Made by a program: the position numbers and the translations under genes. A stretch of DNA of 24,836 nucleotides, taken from the NCBI GenBank assembly GCA_032718475.1, contig JAUCBJ010007953.1, positions 1-24,836 on the forward strand. The letters are read 5' to 3'. This document shows positions 19,201 through 24,836 of this stretch, one piece after another. The first letter of the stretch is position 1. Each line of letters begins with the position of its first letter. Origin of the DNA: Nemertoderma westbladi (Eukaryota > Xenacoelomorpha > Nemertodermatida > Nemertodermatidae). The notes under the pieces were generated by a model, which saw only the letters and a program-made list of their open reading frames with translations, did no database searches and was not told where the DNA came from.

Positions 19201-20990
19201 AAATCAGATCTCTCCAGGCACCTGAAGACTACAGTAAGTTCTTTCGAGCCACAGTGGAAAGAAGTGTATTTTTATACGGGGGTGAGACCTGGACACTGAC
19301 TAAATCACTTGAACAACGAATTGACGGTTGCTACACAAGACTACTAAGGGCAGCCCTAAACAGCAGCTGGAGACAACACATGACAAACGCCGAGCTTTAT
19401 GGTACAATACCACCTGTATCAACCACCCTCCGTGAACGCAGATTAAGATTCAGTGGGCACTGCTGGCGAAGTAAAGACGAGGTCATACCAGATCTACTTT
19501 TCTGGCAACCAACACATGGTTAGCGTAGCCGTGGACGACCGGCCATAACATATATAGATCAACTTGAAAGGGATACTGAACTTGGGAGAAACGAAATTGC
19601 GACAACTATGGAGAATCGGGAAGCCTGGAAGGATCTAATTTCCACTGTCCGAGTTCGCTCGACCTAGTATAGTAGTTGGTAAAAGAAAGACATCTTATTT
19701 CGTTTCTTATGTACGTATTTCTAGTTCGATAAATCAATTAAACATGCATCTCATAGTACAATAATATACGCATGAGGTGCGACAGACCGTGGTATATTTT
19801 CGTTATTATTTCTATCACTTCATGTTAGTAATGTTCAGGGTCGGGTAGCAATACAACTTTGAGAATAATTAATTATTCAGGTTATCTATATAATGTATAC
19901 AACATTGAATACTTTCTACTACATCATGACTTACCATCTTCATTAACTAACAACCAACTCCAGCTGCTGACCACAGATACCTCGCTTTTAATCTCGTAAA
20001 TCAACTCGCATTGGTACCCTGCTGTGTCTTCTGGAATCACGGTCTCTTGCCATCTCGTTGTTTGTCCTGTGTCATCCTTCCTCCAAAGTTCTCGGATCCC
20101 ATTCCACCGAGCTCTGTAAACTTTGGTACCTATTCAAACGATTGAAACCTATTAATGAAACTACAGGAACAGTGTTGACCCCCTGTTATGGGAGGACATG
20201 AACTGATGGTGTATAATTTGCCAAAGATGCCCATAAAATGCCTACCATAGTGTAGTTTGATTGCATTGTTCTTCTCAAATCTTATAATATTGATTAGCTT
20301 ATAGGACTACGCTTCAGTATTAAACGTATTGTGCAGCAATTGTGAATCACTTTCCTGGGACCTAGTAATTCATATACTGTCCTAGAGTGACAACGTTAGA
20401 CCATTGAATAAAAAAAGTAGGGGAAATCAATCTATACAACTTACTAATGGTGTTGAGATTGGCTTTGGCGCATATTGACTCCGAATACAGACAAGGTTTT
20501 AAACACTGGATGACGACTACTGAATCGAGAGGAACTATAGTCACTCTTCTCGGTTGGTCCCCAGATCCCAAGGATCGAATCTGCAGAGAAAAATTATTAA
20601 TTGACACCATCCATGGCGTAAACTAACACTTTATCCTACTTGCCCTAGACCGCTAATGGTAAATTAATCCATTACTCGTTTTATTTCATTATGGTGGGAA
20701 AAAATACAGCGTGCAGTTTCTATATGGGACACAAGCTGAAACAAAACTATGTTAGGATAATAATTTATTATTATTAGATAGAAAAAAATCGCTGATTTAT
20801 TATGATTACATCATTGAATTCTTACATCTATATCCATATCCTTAGTGGGATCAGCAACGTCTATCTTGTAACGACTTGAGCCGACTATTACGTGAGCTGG
20901 TCCCAGCTTCGCGTTGCATTCATAAACACCGCTCATATAGTCCCTAGGTTTCGGTAGGGTAAGCACCTCTCCAATAAAGTTGAATTTACC
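7151..20990 (-). CDS. Ig and EGF-like multi-exon gene, 5' partial (spliced)
   Basis: Eleven exons on the minus strand (20990-20826, 20580-20445, 20129-19935, 18635-18490, 16624-16429, 15093-14983, 14753-14637, 10987-10854, 9030-8883, 8526-8410, 7287-7151) have GT/AG borders and matching phases. They sum to 1602 bases, 534 codons with the stop. Residues 1-55 end one Ig-like domain (GVYECNA). Residues 56-166 form a second (VVIQC and DTAGYQCEL). From about 167 onward come compact modules of the form C-x(3-6)-G-x-P-x-C-x-C ... C-x-C-x-x-G-Y ... C, mostly bounded by phase 1 introns. The architecture suggests a secreted or cell-surface adhesion or receptor protein. The start, signal peptide and any membrane anchor are not in view. 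I do not recognise a specific ortholog. Confidence 0.8.
7300..8405. other. Intron 10, nothing else assigned
   Basis: Mostly AT-rich intron with a T-run near 7450-7466. The open frame at 8089-8361 on the plus strand is in slightly more GC-rich DNA but has no motif or splice context I can support. Confidence 0.4.
8410..8526 (-). CDS. Exon 10, EGF-like
   Basis: 117 bases between acceptor TTTTATAG and donor GTGAGT, phase 1 on both sides, the same length as exon 7. It reads SCIEGAPWCNRQ, then HSVCQDGY and IGYCV. The usual CxC pairs are partly lost (WCNR, VCQD), so this module has fewer cysteines than its neighbours and may fold with a different disulfide pattern. Confidence 0.8.
8591..8740 (-). 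pseudogene. Degenerate LINE reverse-transcriptase C-terminal remnant
   Basis: The minus strand is similar along its length to the LINE fragment at 18750-19050 (shared AAGGCCAGTGTCCTTTA end and TCCACCATGCTAAT region). It is frame-broken. It lies in intron 9 and is not functional. Confidence 0.7.
8883..9030 (-). CDS. Exon 9, EGF-like
   Basis: 148 bases, acceptor TTTTCTTTAG, donor GTAAAT, phase 0 at the start and phase 1 at the end. The reading FWCTDQCVDGYPHCLC, then DKCLCEVGY and RTCY, is a full compact module whose GYPHCLC motif recurs in the exon at 6484-6690. The phase 0 start agrees with exon 8 ending on a complete codon. Confidence 0.85.
9302..9415 (-). repeat. Poly-G-tailed repeat, left copy (minus orientation)
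   Basis: Read on the minus strand this is a roughly 110-base element containing ATCTCTGTTTCAA and AATCTCATTAAGAT, then TGTAGAA, a T-run and a long G-run. It matches the opposite-strand copy at 9770-9880. The G-run faces outward on the left. The family is unknown. Confidence 0.75.
9416..9769. other. Spacer between the inverted poly-G repeats
   Basis: About 350 bases of intron 8 between the two inverted copies. No coding segment is visible. It may be the interior of a foldback element or unrelated intron DNA. Confidence 0.35.
9770..9880 (+). repeat. Poly-G-tailed repeat, right copy (plus orientation)
   Basis: This carries the same motifs as the left copy in the opposite strand (ATCTCTGTTTCAAATT, AATCTCATTAAGATT, TTTTTTTAGGGGG) and ends in a G-run at about 9855-9880. 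The short open frames over both copies are repeat-derived. Confidence 0.75.
9881..10850. other. Intron 8 remainder with simple repeats
   Basis: It holds an AT-only palindromic tract at about 9985-10037 and a GTGTG-type run (TGTGGTGTGGTG) at about 10421-10445. Short open frames at 10428-10799 lie on both strands with no motif. No gene is supported. Confidence 0.45.
10854..10987 (-). CDS. Exon 8, cysteine-rich
   Basis: 134 bases, acceptor TTTATGTTAG, donor GTAATA, phase 1 start and phase 0 end. It reads YQCEEEDRNTCQCQS, then GRKCYTDPTGPCLK. The C-terminal CxCxxGY half is absent and a longer hydrophobic stretch (ISLVVTKE) lies between the cysteines. It is therefore a diverged module that pairs with exon 9. 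Confidence 0.8.
11404..11650 (+). other. Open segment on the plus strand with exon-like borders
   Basis: Eighty-two codons are open from 11404 to a strong donor-like GTATGT at 11651. A CCAGTAG acceptor-like site lies just before it. The translation (CKHLQQLLCEP, EMAIPLIKNEV, DIFFGFVAPKL, WPYIDWIIG) looks like ordinary globular protein rather than low complexity, but I do not recognise it. It lies antisense within intron 7, directly beside the 77-base array. It may be an exon of an opposing gene, a transposon fragment or chance. Confidence 0.25.
11683..14696 (-). repeat. 77-base tandem array containing the exon 7 3' half and its splice donor
   Basis: CTACCTTTAC starts occur at 11701, then every 77 bases to 14473 (36 intervals), then at 14553 and 14633 (two 80-base intervals). 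That makes 39 copies, essentially identical by eye. In gene sense each unit is GTAGGTGGTAATACA (intron start) followed by about 62 bases of exon 7 ending TGTAAAG. Only the copy next to 14697 is attached to the first half of exon 7. The 80-base units keep GTAGGTGCAGG; the 77-base units have lost three bases there. Read through, the array has stops in every frame that I checked, so it is not one long coding exon. Confidence 0.95.
14637..14753 (-). CDS. Exon 7, EGF-like, parent of the tandem array
   Basis: 117 bases, acceptor TTTCTATAG, phase 1 on both sides. It reads IECESGVPFCHCNPE, then YMCHCTTGY, then EGYCK, a textbook example of this gene's module. The donor used is taken as the first one (AAAG followed by GTAGGT). 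The same donor recurs in every unit of the array downstream, so the true end of this exon in the mRNA should be checked. Confidence 0.85.
14983..15093 (-). CDS. Exon 6, EGF-like
   Basis: 111 bases, acceptor TTTTGTTTTCAG, donor GTGAGT, phase 1 on both sides. It reads ECIQGFPNCLCYND, then LPCRCLPGYVAM and RTCR. It is a single complete module in a single exon with clean borders. Confidence 0.9.
15183..15440 (+). repeat. Dispersed repeat fragment
   Basis: It contains TGTTTGTCTGTTTGTCACAC and GAAAAGTGCCATAGACGCAATGG. The latter resembles GAAAATTGCCATAGGCGCAATG at about 21632, which marks a shared dispersed repeat. The 81-codon open frame over it has no recognisable motif. Confidence 0.4.
15680..16025. 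repeat. AT-rich simple repeats flanking the foldback element
   Basis: TATATAATATAA-type tracts at about 15693-15756 and 15960-16025 lie on either side of the foldback element. They may be its preferred TA-rich target, which is inference. Confidence 0.6.
15757..15926 (-). mobile_element. Foldback (MITE-like) element with tRNA-like core
   Basis: Arms 15757-15805 and 15878-15926 are perfect 49-base inverted repeats. The 72-base core, read on the minus strand, has an A-box-like TGGTTAGCATACC (plus 15865-15877) and a B box GGTTCGATCCC (plus 15832-15842). The B box lies within a perfect 5-base-pair T-arm stem, GCGGG paired with CCCGC. A full cloverleaf with acceptor stem is not evident, so this is a tRNA-derived sequence inside a terminal inverted-repeat element. 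It sits in AT-repeat DNA in intron 5. Confidence 0.8.
16026..16425. other. Intron 5, nothing assigned
   Basis: AT-rich intron DNA between the simple repeat and exon 5. No coding segment or repeat family was recognised. Confidence 0.4.
16429..16624 (-). CDS. Exon 5, EGF-like with N-terminal extension
   Basis: The minus strand has TGTTACAG, AG, GATTGT: two possible acceptors two bases apart. Using the second (exon start 16624, 196 bases, phase 0) joins exon 4 in frame; using the first would shift the frame. A linker of about 27 residues (DCSGHNGLK onward) precedes TCDSALTVCSS, APHCFCNF, THCECSDGY and AECQ. The donor is GTAACT, phase 1. Confidence 0.75.
16650..17005. other. Intron 4 segment
   Basis: AT-rich intron with a C-run at about 16920-16936. 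No exon is seen. Confidence 0.4.
17010..17310. repeat. Minisatellite built from ACAGCAGTACGGGT and ACAGGT
   Basis: Fourteen-base ACAGCAGTACGGGT and six-base ACAGGT or ACCGGT blocks alternate irregularly for about 300 bases. The 98-codon frame over it (repeats of VPVLLYLY type) is a repeat artefact. Confidence 0.9.
17311..18210. other. Intron 4 remainder, nothing assigned
   Basis: A GC-richer block at about 17317-17480 has an acceptor-like TTATATTCAG on the minus strand. It lacks cysteine pattern or a fitting phase, and I take it as repeat DNA. The rest is AT-rich intron. Confidence 0.35.
18215..18370 (+). repeat. tRNA-derived SINE-like element
   Basis: An A-box-like TGGTTAACGAC at about 18223 and a B box AGTTCGATTCC at 18292-18302 lie about 60 bases apart on the plus strand. 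They are followed by a GC-richer body and an AT-rich end, the layout of a tRNA-derived SINE head and tail. Target-site duplications were not identified. Confidence 0.5.
18490..18635 (-). CDS. Exon 4, EGF-like
   Basis: 146 bases, acceptor AAACCAACAG, donor GTAAGT, phase 1 start and phase 0 end. It reads NECIPVDTGNPYCSCGND, then VCLCLHGYISD and GYCVQYQCG. It is the first EGF-like module after the Ig domains. The phase 0 end decides which of two acceptors exon 5 uses. Confidence 0.85.
18750..19050 (-). pseudogene. LINE (non-LTR retrotransposon) reverse-transcriptase C-terminal fragment
   Basis: The minus-strand translation has ISNQTLYNIGG, then NRLRFAGHCFRRED, LVLWQPHGVN and DRELWR. This is the typical C-terminal region after the polymerase domain in non-LTR elements of the CR1/RTE type. 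It is truncated at its 5' end where the opposite-strand fragment begins. The same family left the remnant at 8591-8740. Confidence 0.75.
19069..19667 (+). pseudogene. LINE reverse-transcriptase C-terminal fragment, broken
   Basis: The plus strand encodes VDDFQYLGSWI, then after a frameshift near 19233 FFRATVERSVFLYGGETWTL, RLRFSGHCWRSKDE and ENREAWKDL, ending at a stop at 19665-19667. A premature TAG at 19521-19523 falls where the coding frame otherwise continues. One frameshift and one nonsense change make this a dead 5'-truncated copy, of a family related to but distinct from its minus-strand neighbour. Confidence 0.8.
19935..20129 (-). CDS. Exon 3, second half of Ig-like domain 2
   Basis: 195 bases, acceptor GTTTGAATAG, donor GTAAGT, phase 1 on both sides. 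It contains KVYRARWNG, a tryptophan-rich strand, and PEDTAGYQCELIYE, matching the D-x-A-x-Y-x-C motif before the second disulfide cysteine of Ig domains. It ends with VNEDG, joining to the first EGF-like module. Confidence 0.85.
20445..20580 (-). CDS. Exon 2, first half of Ig-like domain 2
   Basis: 136 bases, acceptor TTTTTCTCTGCAG, donor GTAAGT, phase 0 to phase 1. It reads GDQPRRVTIVPLDSVVVIQC, giving the first Ig cysteine, then KPCLYSESICAK, which adds an extra pair of cysteines. An intron inside an Ig domain is common in animals. Confidence 0.8.
20826..20990 (-). CDS. Exon 1 visible, end of Ig-like domain 1
   Basis: 165 bases, acceptor CATTTTATAG, donor GTAAGA, phase 0 on both sides. It contains GEVLTLPKPRDYMSGVYECN, with the Y-x-C of an Ig strand F, then GSSRYKIDVADP as the closing strand. 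The exon with the first cysteine of this domain must lie upstream and was not found between here and the retrotransposon. Confidence 0.75.
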
Positions 20991-20999
20991 CTATAAAAT

Positions 21000-21180
21000 G
21001 TTAAATAATATTTTTGGTTTCAACAGTTCATTAATTTTCTAATACAATAATAAATGATTAATCAGCGGACAAAAACTATTTATTACTTTTGTACACTCAA
21101 CTCCCCTTCGGTAGTTAGTTATAATAACCAGTAGTTAGCAAGTCGTTAGACTTGATTACTGTAAGAAAAAAACTGTAAGA
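21000..21180. other. Intron, nothing assigned
   Basis: AT-rich sequence with a short duplicated CTGTAAGAAAAAAA near 21160-21187, just before the 7-base array. No exon was found. Confidence 0.4.
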
Positions 21181-21184
21181 AAAA

Positions 21185-21488
21185 AAAGGCTACTGGCTAC
21201 TGGCTACTGGCTACTGACTACTGGCTACTGGCTACTGGCTACTGACTACTGACTACTGGCTACTGGCTACTGGCTACTGACTACTGGCTACTGACTACTG
21301 GCTACTGGCTACTGGCTACTGACAACTGACTACTGACTACTGGCTACTGGCTACTGGCTACTGGCTACTGGCTACTGGCTACTGACTACTGGCTACTGGC
21401 TACTGGCTACTGGCTACTGGCTACTGGCTACTGGCTACTGGCTACTGGCTACTGGCTACTGGCTACTGGCTACTGGCTACTGGCTACT
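21185..21488. repeat. 7-base tandem repeat (GGCTACT, with GACTACT variants)
   Basis: About 43 copies of GGCTACT run without indels. GACTACT variants are concentrated in the left half and the right half is nearly pure, suggesting recent expansion at the right end. Confidence 0.95.
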
Positions 21489-21494
21489 GACCTA

Positions 21495-21775
21495 GAGCAA
21501 AAACGGCTCTAACGATTTTGATGAAATTTTGCATGGACCATGAAAATGGATTTCTAAGGGTACTTGTGAAATCGCGGTTTAAATTGAAACATCTCAACTT
21601 GTTTTATTTCGAAAAATAGCCCCAAAACACGAAAATTGCCATAGGCGCAATGATAAAACACCAGATGGCGCTCTTGAAAAATGTATAGAGATGGCCTGGT
21701 AATGCATTCAATAGGAAGGGTAACTAACAAAGAAGTACTTTCTTTGCCAAGTATTATCACTCTACTATACAACCC
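21495..21775 (+). repeat. Dispersed repeat fragment
   Basis: It contains AACGGCTCTAACGATTTTGA, TTTTGCATGGACCATG and GAAAATTGCCATAGGCGCAATG. The last matches a motif in the repeat at 15183-15440. The small open frame on the minus strand (72 codons) has no motif. The family is not identified. Confidence 0.4.
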
Positions 21776-21854
21776 AGACAGTAATCTAACATTAACTGGT
21801 TTAGCTGCCTATTACAGTCTCAGCTGAATAACTATTCCCAATGCATCCTTGCTA

Positions 21855-22336
21855 TGTTAATTAATTGGCGTGCAAGCTAAATGACTGTTAGTTATACAGT
21901 GTGTTGGCTACTATTGATTGTACTGTGCTCTCTAGCTCTCAGCGAATTATTGTTTTATTTTGAAATCTTTGTGCCAACATTAATACTGTGGAGGCTATAT
22001 GCTTATTGTTGGGTTTTGAAGAAACAACAACAATAAGAAAAGCATGAGGAATGACAACAAGTACTGTATATTATAATATATTGTTTAGTTACTCTAATTC
22101 TCTAGATAGATATAATTATATTGCATGACAAAAATGTATCTGGTATATATCTCATGATGTGCAATATGGTTACACATAGAAAGGGTCAAACATACCTACT
22201 GTAGAAGTGCAAACAATATGTAAATATAATATAATTAATCATGGAGTTAATTAATTACGGTAGTAGTGTTGAGGTTATACACATCATTTAACAGCACATA
22301 ATATTAAATCAATTATACCTTATATTAACGTTACAT
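21855..22336 (-). repeat. Candidate 3' LTR of the gypsy element
   Basis: On the minus strand a purine-rich tract (AAAAGGGGGAG, plus about 22339-22349) is followed by TGTAACGTTAA starting at 22336, as expected for the start of a 3' LTR. AATAAA lies at 21959-21954. TTAATTAACA ending at 21855 would make a TG...CA terminus and an LTR of about 480 bases. The left boundary is a guess because the 5' LTR is outside the window. Confidence 0.35.
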
Positions 22337-22338
22337 AA

Positions 22339-22349
22339 CTCCCCCTTTT
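22339..22349 (-). other. Polypurine tract of the gypsy element
   Basis: AAAAGGGGGAG on the minus strand, about 210 bases after the pol stop and immediately before the candidate LTR start. It would prime plus-strand DNA synthesis. Confidence 0.6.
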
Positions 22350-22557
22350 AAATAGGCGGAGCCTTAATTAAATATTTAAATGAATCAAATTATAGACTAA
22401 ACAAATAATCATGTCCTTTTCTACTCTAAAATTTCATAATATTACTAACAATAGTGATATTTAATACCAAATATATATTACATTACAGAGCGATTCATGG
22501 TAACGCAAGGTAAAGATAAGTACTAATCCTACAGCATAATTTAAATTTGTGAATACA

Positions 22558-24836
22558 TTATTTTAATTTAAATGTTACACGTTTACGGACTTTAACGTAA
22601 TTTATTTGAGTGTCGTTAGCGTGAATCACTGGTTTAATTCTATCCAATGATATCACTTCGTTCTGGCAATGACGTAGGATAGTAACAGTTTTCTCTTTCA
22701 AATCGATTATGGGAAAGGGGCCAGTGTAACAAGGAGCTAATGAACTTCTCTTAATCGGATCTTTAACCCAAACATGTGTTGCCAATTTCAAAAATTCCGG
22801 AACATGCGATTTAATGCTATGGCGACGTATCGGCGCTTTAAAGGAATCAACTTTATTGAATAGTTTAGAAACATAAGCTGGAATATCTTCTGTCTTATTT
22901 GTAGAATCGAAAAATTGTCCAGGAAGACGTAACTCGGTTCCATATAATAATTGTGCCGGAGAGTATCCGTGAACACCTGCAGCTGATCGAAGTCCAAGTA
23001 ATACCAAGGGTAACTCGTGGTACCAATTATAATTTCGACATTTAGCACGAAGTGACGCCTTTAGTTGCCTGTGGAATCTTTCCACTAAACCATTGCATGA
23101 GGGGTGATACGCTGTGGTTCGCTTACGTTCAATACCCAATTTATTAGTTAATGCAGAAAATAAATGGGATTCAAATTGAGATCCTCTATCTGTAATTATT
23201 CTACTAGGAACTCCAAATCGACTTATCCACGAATGAAGAAAAGCGTCAGCTATAGTTTCAGTACAAATATTTTTAACGGGAACAACTTCACACCATCTTG
23301 TAAAGCGATCAACTGCAGTAAACAAATATTTAAAACCACATGATAAAGGTAATGGACCGACAATATCAATATGCACAGCATCCAATCTGGATTCAGTAGG
23401 TATTGTGCCAACTGGGGTTTTGGTGTGGAGTGTTATTTTTGATTTTTGACAATCAAAACATTCCCTCGCCCATGAATTAACCTGTTTATTCATTCCAGGC
23501 CAAGTATAGCGAGCTGATATTAAACGAAGAGATTCCTTGGGACCAGCATGAGCTAGTGAATGAAATTTGTCAAAAATTGGTCGACGCAATTTTGTAGGAA
23601 CATAGGGTCTCAAAGTCGACTTAGAATTATCATAATATACAAATTTCCCATTAGCTACTTCAATTGTTTTTAGTGTTAGTTTTGTTGAACAGAAAAATTT
23701 TTGCAAGGAGTCATCGCATAATTGGGCCTCAGCCAATTCAATTATATTGTCGAACGAGATTACTGAAATTGGGCGTGATAATGCATCTGCTACCAAATTA
23801 TCTGCTCCAGCTACGTATTTAATATCGCAATGAAATTCCGAAATATACGACAGCCAACGGGCTTGTTGTGGAGATGGATTTTTCATCTCCAAGCAACAAA
23901 TTAGAGGCTTGTGATCAGTAAAAATTGTCAGGTTTTGCCCAAGTAACCATTCGTGATGTTTAAGGGCAGAGTATATAGCAAGTAACTCCCGATCAAAAGT
24001 AGATTTGCGGCTCTCATTAGGTGTGAGTTTTTTTGAATAGAATGCTAGCGGTTCCAGATTCCCATCAACTTGCTGATGAACAACACCTCCAATGGCTATA
24101 CTTGACGCATCAGTTGTGATTGAAATTTTTGCGTTTTCTTTTGGAAATGCCAAAATTACTGCGTTTGACAGTGCTTCCTTCAGTTTGGCGAAGGCTATTT
24201 TTCCTTCAGCTGATAATTGAAAATTTCCAGTCTTTCCCATTTTCCGAGTTAAATCTGTCAAAGGGGACGCAATGTCCGAAAACCTGGGTACAAACCGATG
24301 ATAAAACCCGCAAATACCAAGGAATCTACGAAGGGCAGTGCAAGTTTCCGGTTCTGGAAAATTTTTAATAGCTTCAATTTTGGAAGGGTTTGGACGAACA
24401 CCTTGTTTTGAAACATAATACCCGAGGAATAAAACCTCGCTTTTAAAAAAAACACATTTTGAAAGTTTCGCCTTTAAACCATTTCTCTCCAGACGTTCTA
24501 GAACACATTTTATATCATTGTAATGTTGCTCGGGGTTTGGACTTCCTATTAAAATGTCATCAACATACCCAACGGCACATTTTAAGCCAAATAATATGCT
24601 GTCTATCAATCTTTGAAATGTTTGGGAAGCATTCCGAAGTCCAAATGGCATAGATTTAAACGAAAACATACCAAAAGGAGTTGTAATTGAGGTTTTGGGT
24701 ATATCTTCCTCTGCTAAGGGAATTTGATGGTACGCCTTAGTTAAATCTATTTTCGTAAAAATCGTACAGCCTCGAAATTTATCCGTGATGTCGGCAATGT
24801 TTGGCATCGGATAATTGTCCGGGACTGTTTGTTTAT
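22558..24836 (-). CDS. pol: Ty3/gypsy pol polyprotein (RT, RNase H, integrase), 5' partial
   Basis: The frame is open from the window edge to a TAA at 22560-22558. The first Met in view (24807) is internal, since codons TVPDNYP precede it in frame. Counting from that Met: reverse transcriptase with YVDD at 81-84. RNase H has Asp233 (TTDAS), Glu274 (DRELLA), Asp298 (FTDHK) and Asp341 (ADALS). An integrase zinc finger follows, with His416, His420, Cys450 and Cys453. The integrase core is Asp481, Asp540 and Glu576 with 35 residues between the last two. A C-terminal GPFPI segment near 697-701 resembles the usual post-core region. No stop or frameshift interrupts it. Protease and gag would lie outside the window. 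Confidence 0.95.
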   Translation of the reverse strand, partial: KQTVPDNYPMPNIADITDKFRGCTIFTKIDLTKAYHQIPLAEEDIPKTSITTPFGMFSFKSMPFGLRNASQTFQRLIDSILFGLKCAVGYVDDILIGSPNPEQHYNDIKCVLERLERNGLKAKLSKCVFFKSEVLFLGYYVSKQGVRPNPSKIEAIKNFPEPETCTALRRFLGICGFYHRFVPRFSDIASPLTDLTRKMGKTGNFQLSAEGKIAFAKLKEALSNAVILAFPKENAKISITTDASSIAIGGVVHQQVDGNLEPLAFYSKKLTPNESRKSTFDRELLAIYSALKHHEWLLGQNLTIFTDHKPLICCLEMKNPSPQQARWLSYISEFHCDIKYVAGADNLVADALSRPISVISFDNIIELAEAQLCDDSLQKFFCSTKLTLKTIEVANGKFVYYDNSKSTLRPYVPTKLRRPIFDKFHSLAHAGPKESLRLISARYTWPGMNKQVNSWARECFDCQKSKITLHTKTPVGTIPTESRLDAVHIDIVGPLPLSCGFKYLFTAVDRFTRWCEVVPVKNICTETIADAFLHSWISRFGVPSRIITDRGSQFESHLFSALTNKLGIERKRTTAYHPSCNGLVERFHRQLKASLRAKCRNYNWYHELPLVLLGLRSAAGVHGYSPAQLLYGTELRLPGQFFDSTNKTEDIPAYVSKLFNKVDSFKAPIRRHSIKSHVPEFLKLATHVWVKDPIKRSSLAPCYTGPFPIIDLKEKTVTILRHCQNEVISLDRIKPVIHANDTQINYVKVRKRVTFKLK

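Noticed and set aside
22788-23048. 86-codon minus-strand frame inside the gypsy pol (and plus-strand frames at 24120-24653)
   Set aside because: Shadows of the intact pol reading frame.

Overview
The window looks like nuclear DNA of an animal, most likely an invertebrate. It is AT-rich and carries small exons with GT/AG borders, a Ty3/gypsy-type retrotransposon, LINE remnants, tRNA-derived repeats and many minisatellites. The sequence does not let me name the taxon.

Main gene: the minus strand from 20990 down to 7151 holds eleven exons whose reading phases fit one after another without a break. Joined, they give 1602 coding bases: 533 residues and a TAG stop, with an AATAAA signal 62 bases beyond it. 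The 5' end lies beyond 20990 and was not found. The product begins with the end of one immunoglobulin-like (Ig) domain, then a second Ig-like domain split over two exons, then a chain of short cysteine-rich EGF-like modules. Three further exons of the same kind (6690-5302) lie past the stop and are also phase-compatible. They are either the continuation of a longer isoform that skips the stop-bearing exon or part of a second gene. An extracellular adhesion or receptor-like protein is the natural inference; no signal peptide or membrane segment is visible here.

The most striking feature is in the intron between exons 7 and 8. About 39 head-to-tail copies of a 77-base unit (two are 80) run from 11683 to 14696. 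Each copy contains the 3' half of the EGF exon at 14637-14753, that exon's splice donor and the first bases of the intron. The far edge of the array preserves the ancestral intron start, and a short imperfect match between intron and exon suggests how the duplication began. Each unit also contains a possible acceptor 27 bases before the donor, in the right phase to act as an in-frame 9-residue micro-exon.

Other regions: 1-733 is the start of an unrecognised minus-strand ORF running off the window. 734-4180 is non-coding with ACCGGT palindromes, a 288-base duplication and a 38-base repeat. 4184-5115 is a minisatellite that reverses orientation in its middle, followed by an 11-base repeat to 5290. 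Introns and flanks hold LINE fragments (8591-8740, 18750-19050, 19069-19667), tRNA-like repeats (5881-6095, 18215-18370), a perfect 49-base foldback element with a tRNA-like core (15757-15926), an inverted pair of poly-G-tailed repeats (9302-9880) and arrays at 17010-17310 and 21185-21488. 21855-24836 is the 3' part of a Ty3/gypsy element on the minus strand, with an intact RT-RNase H-integrase frame that starts outside the window.
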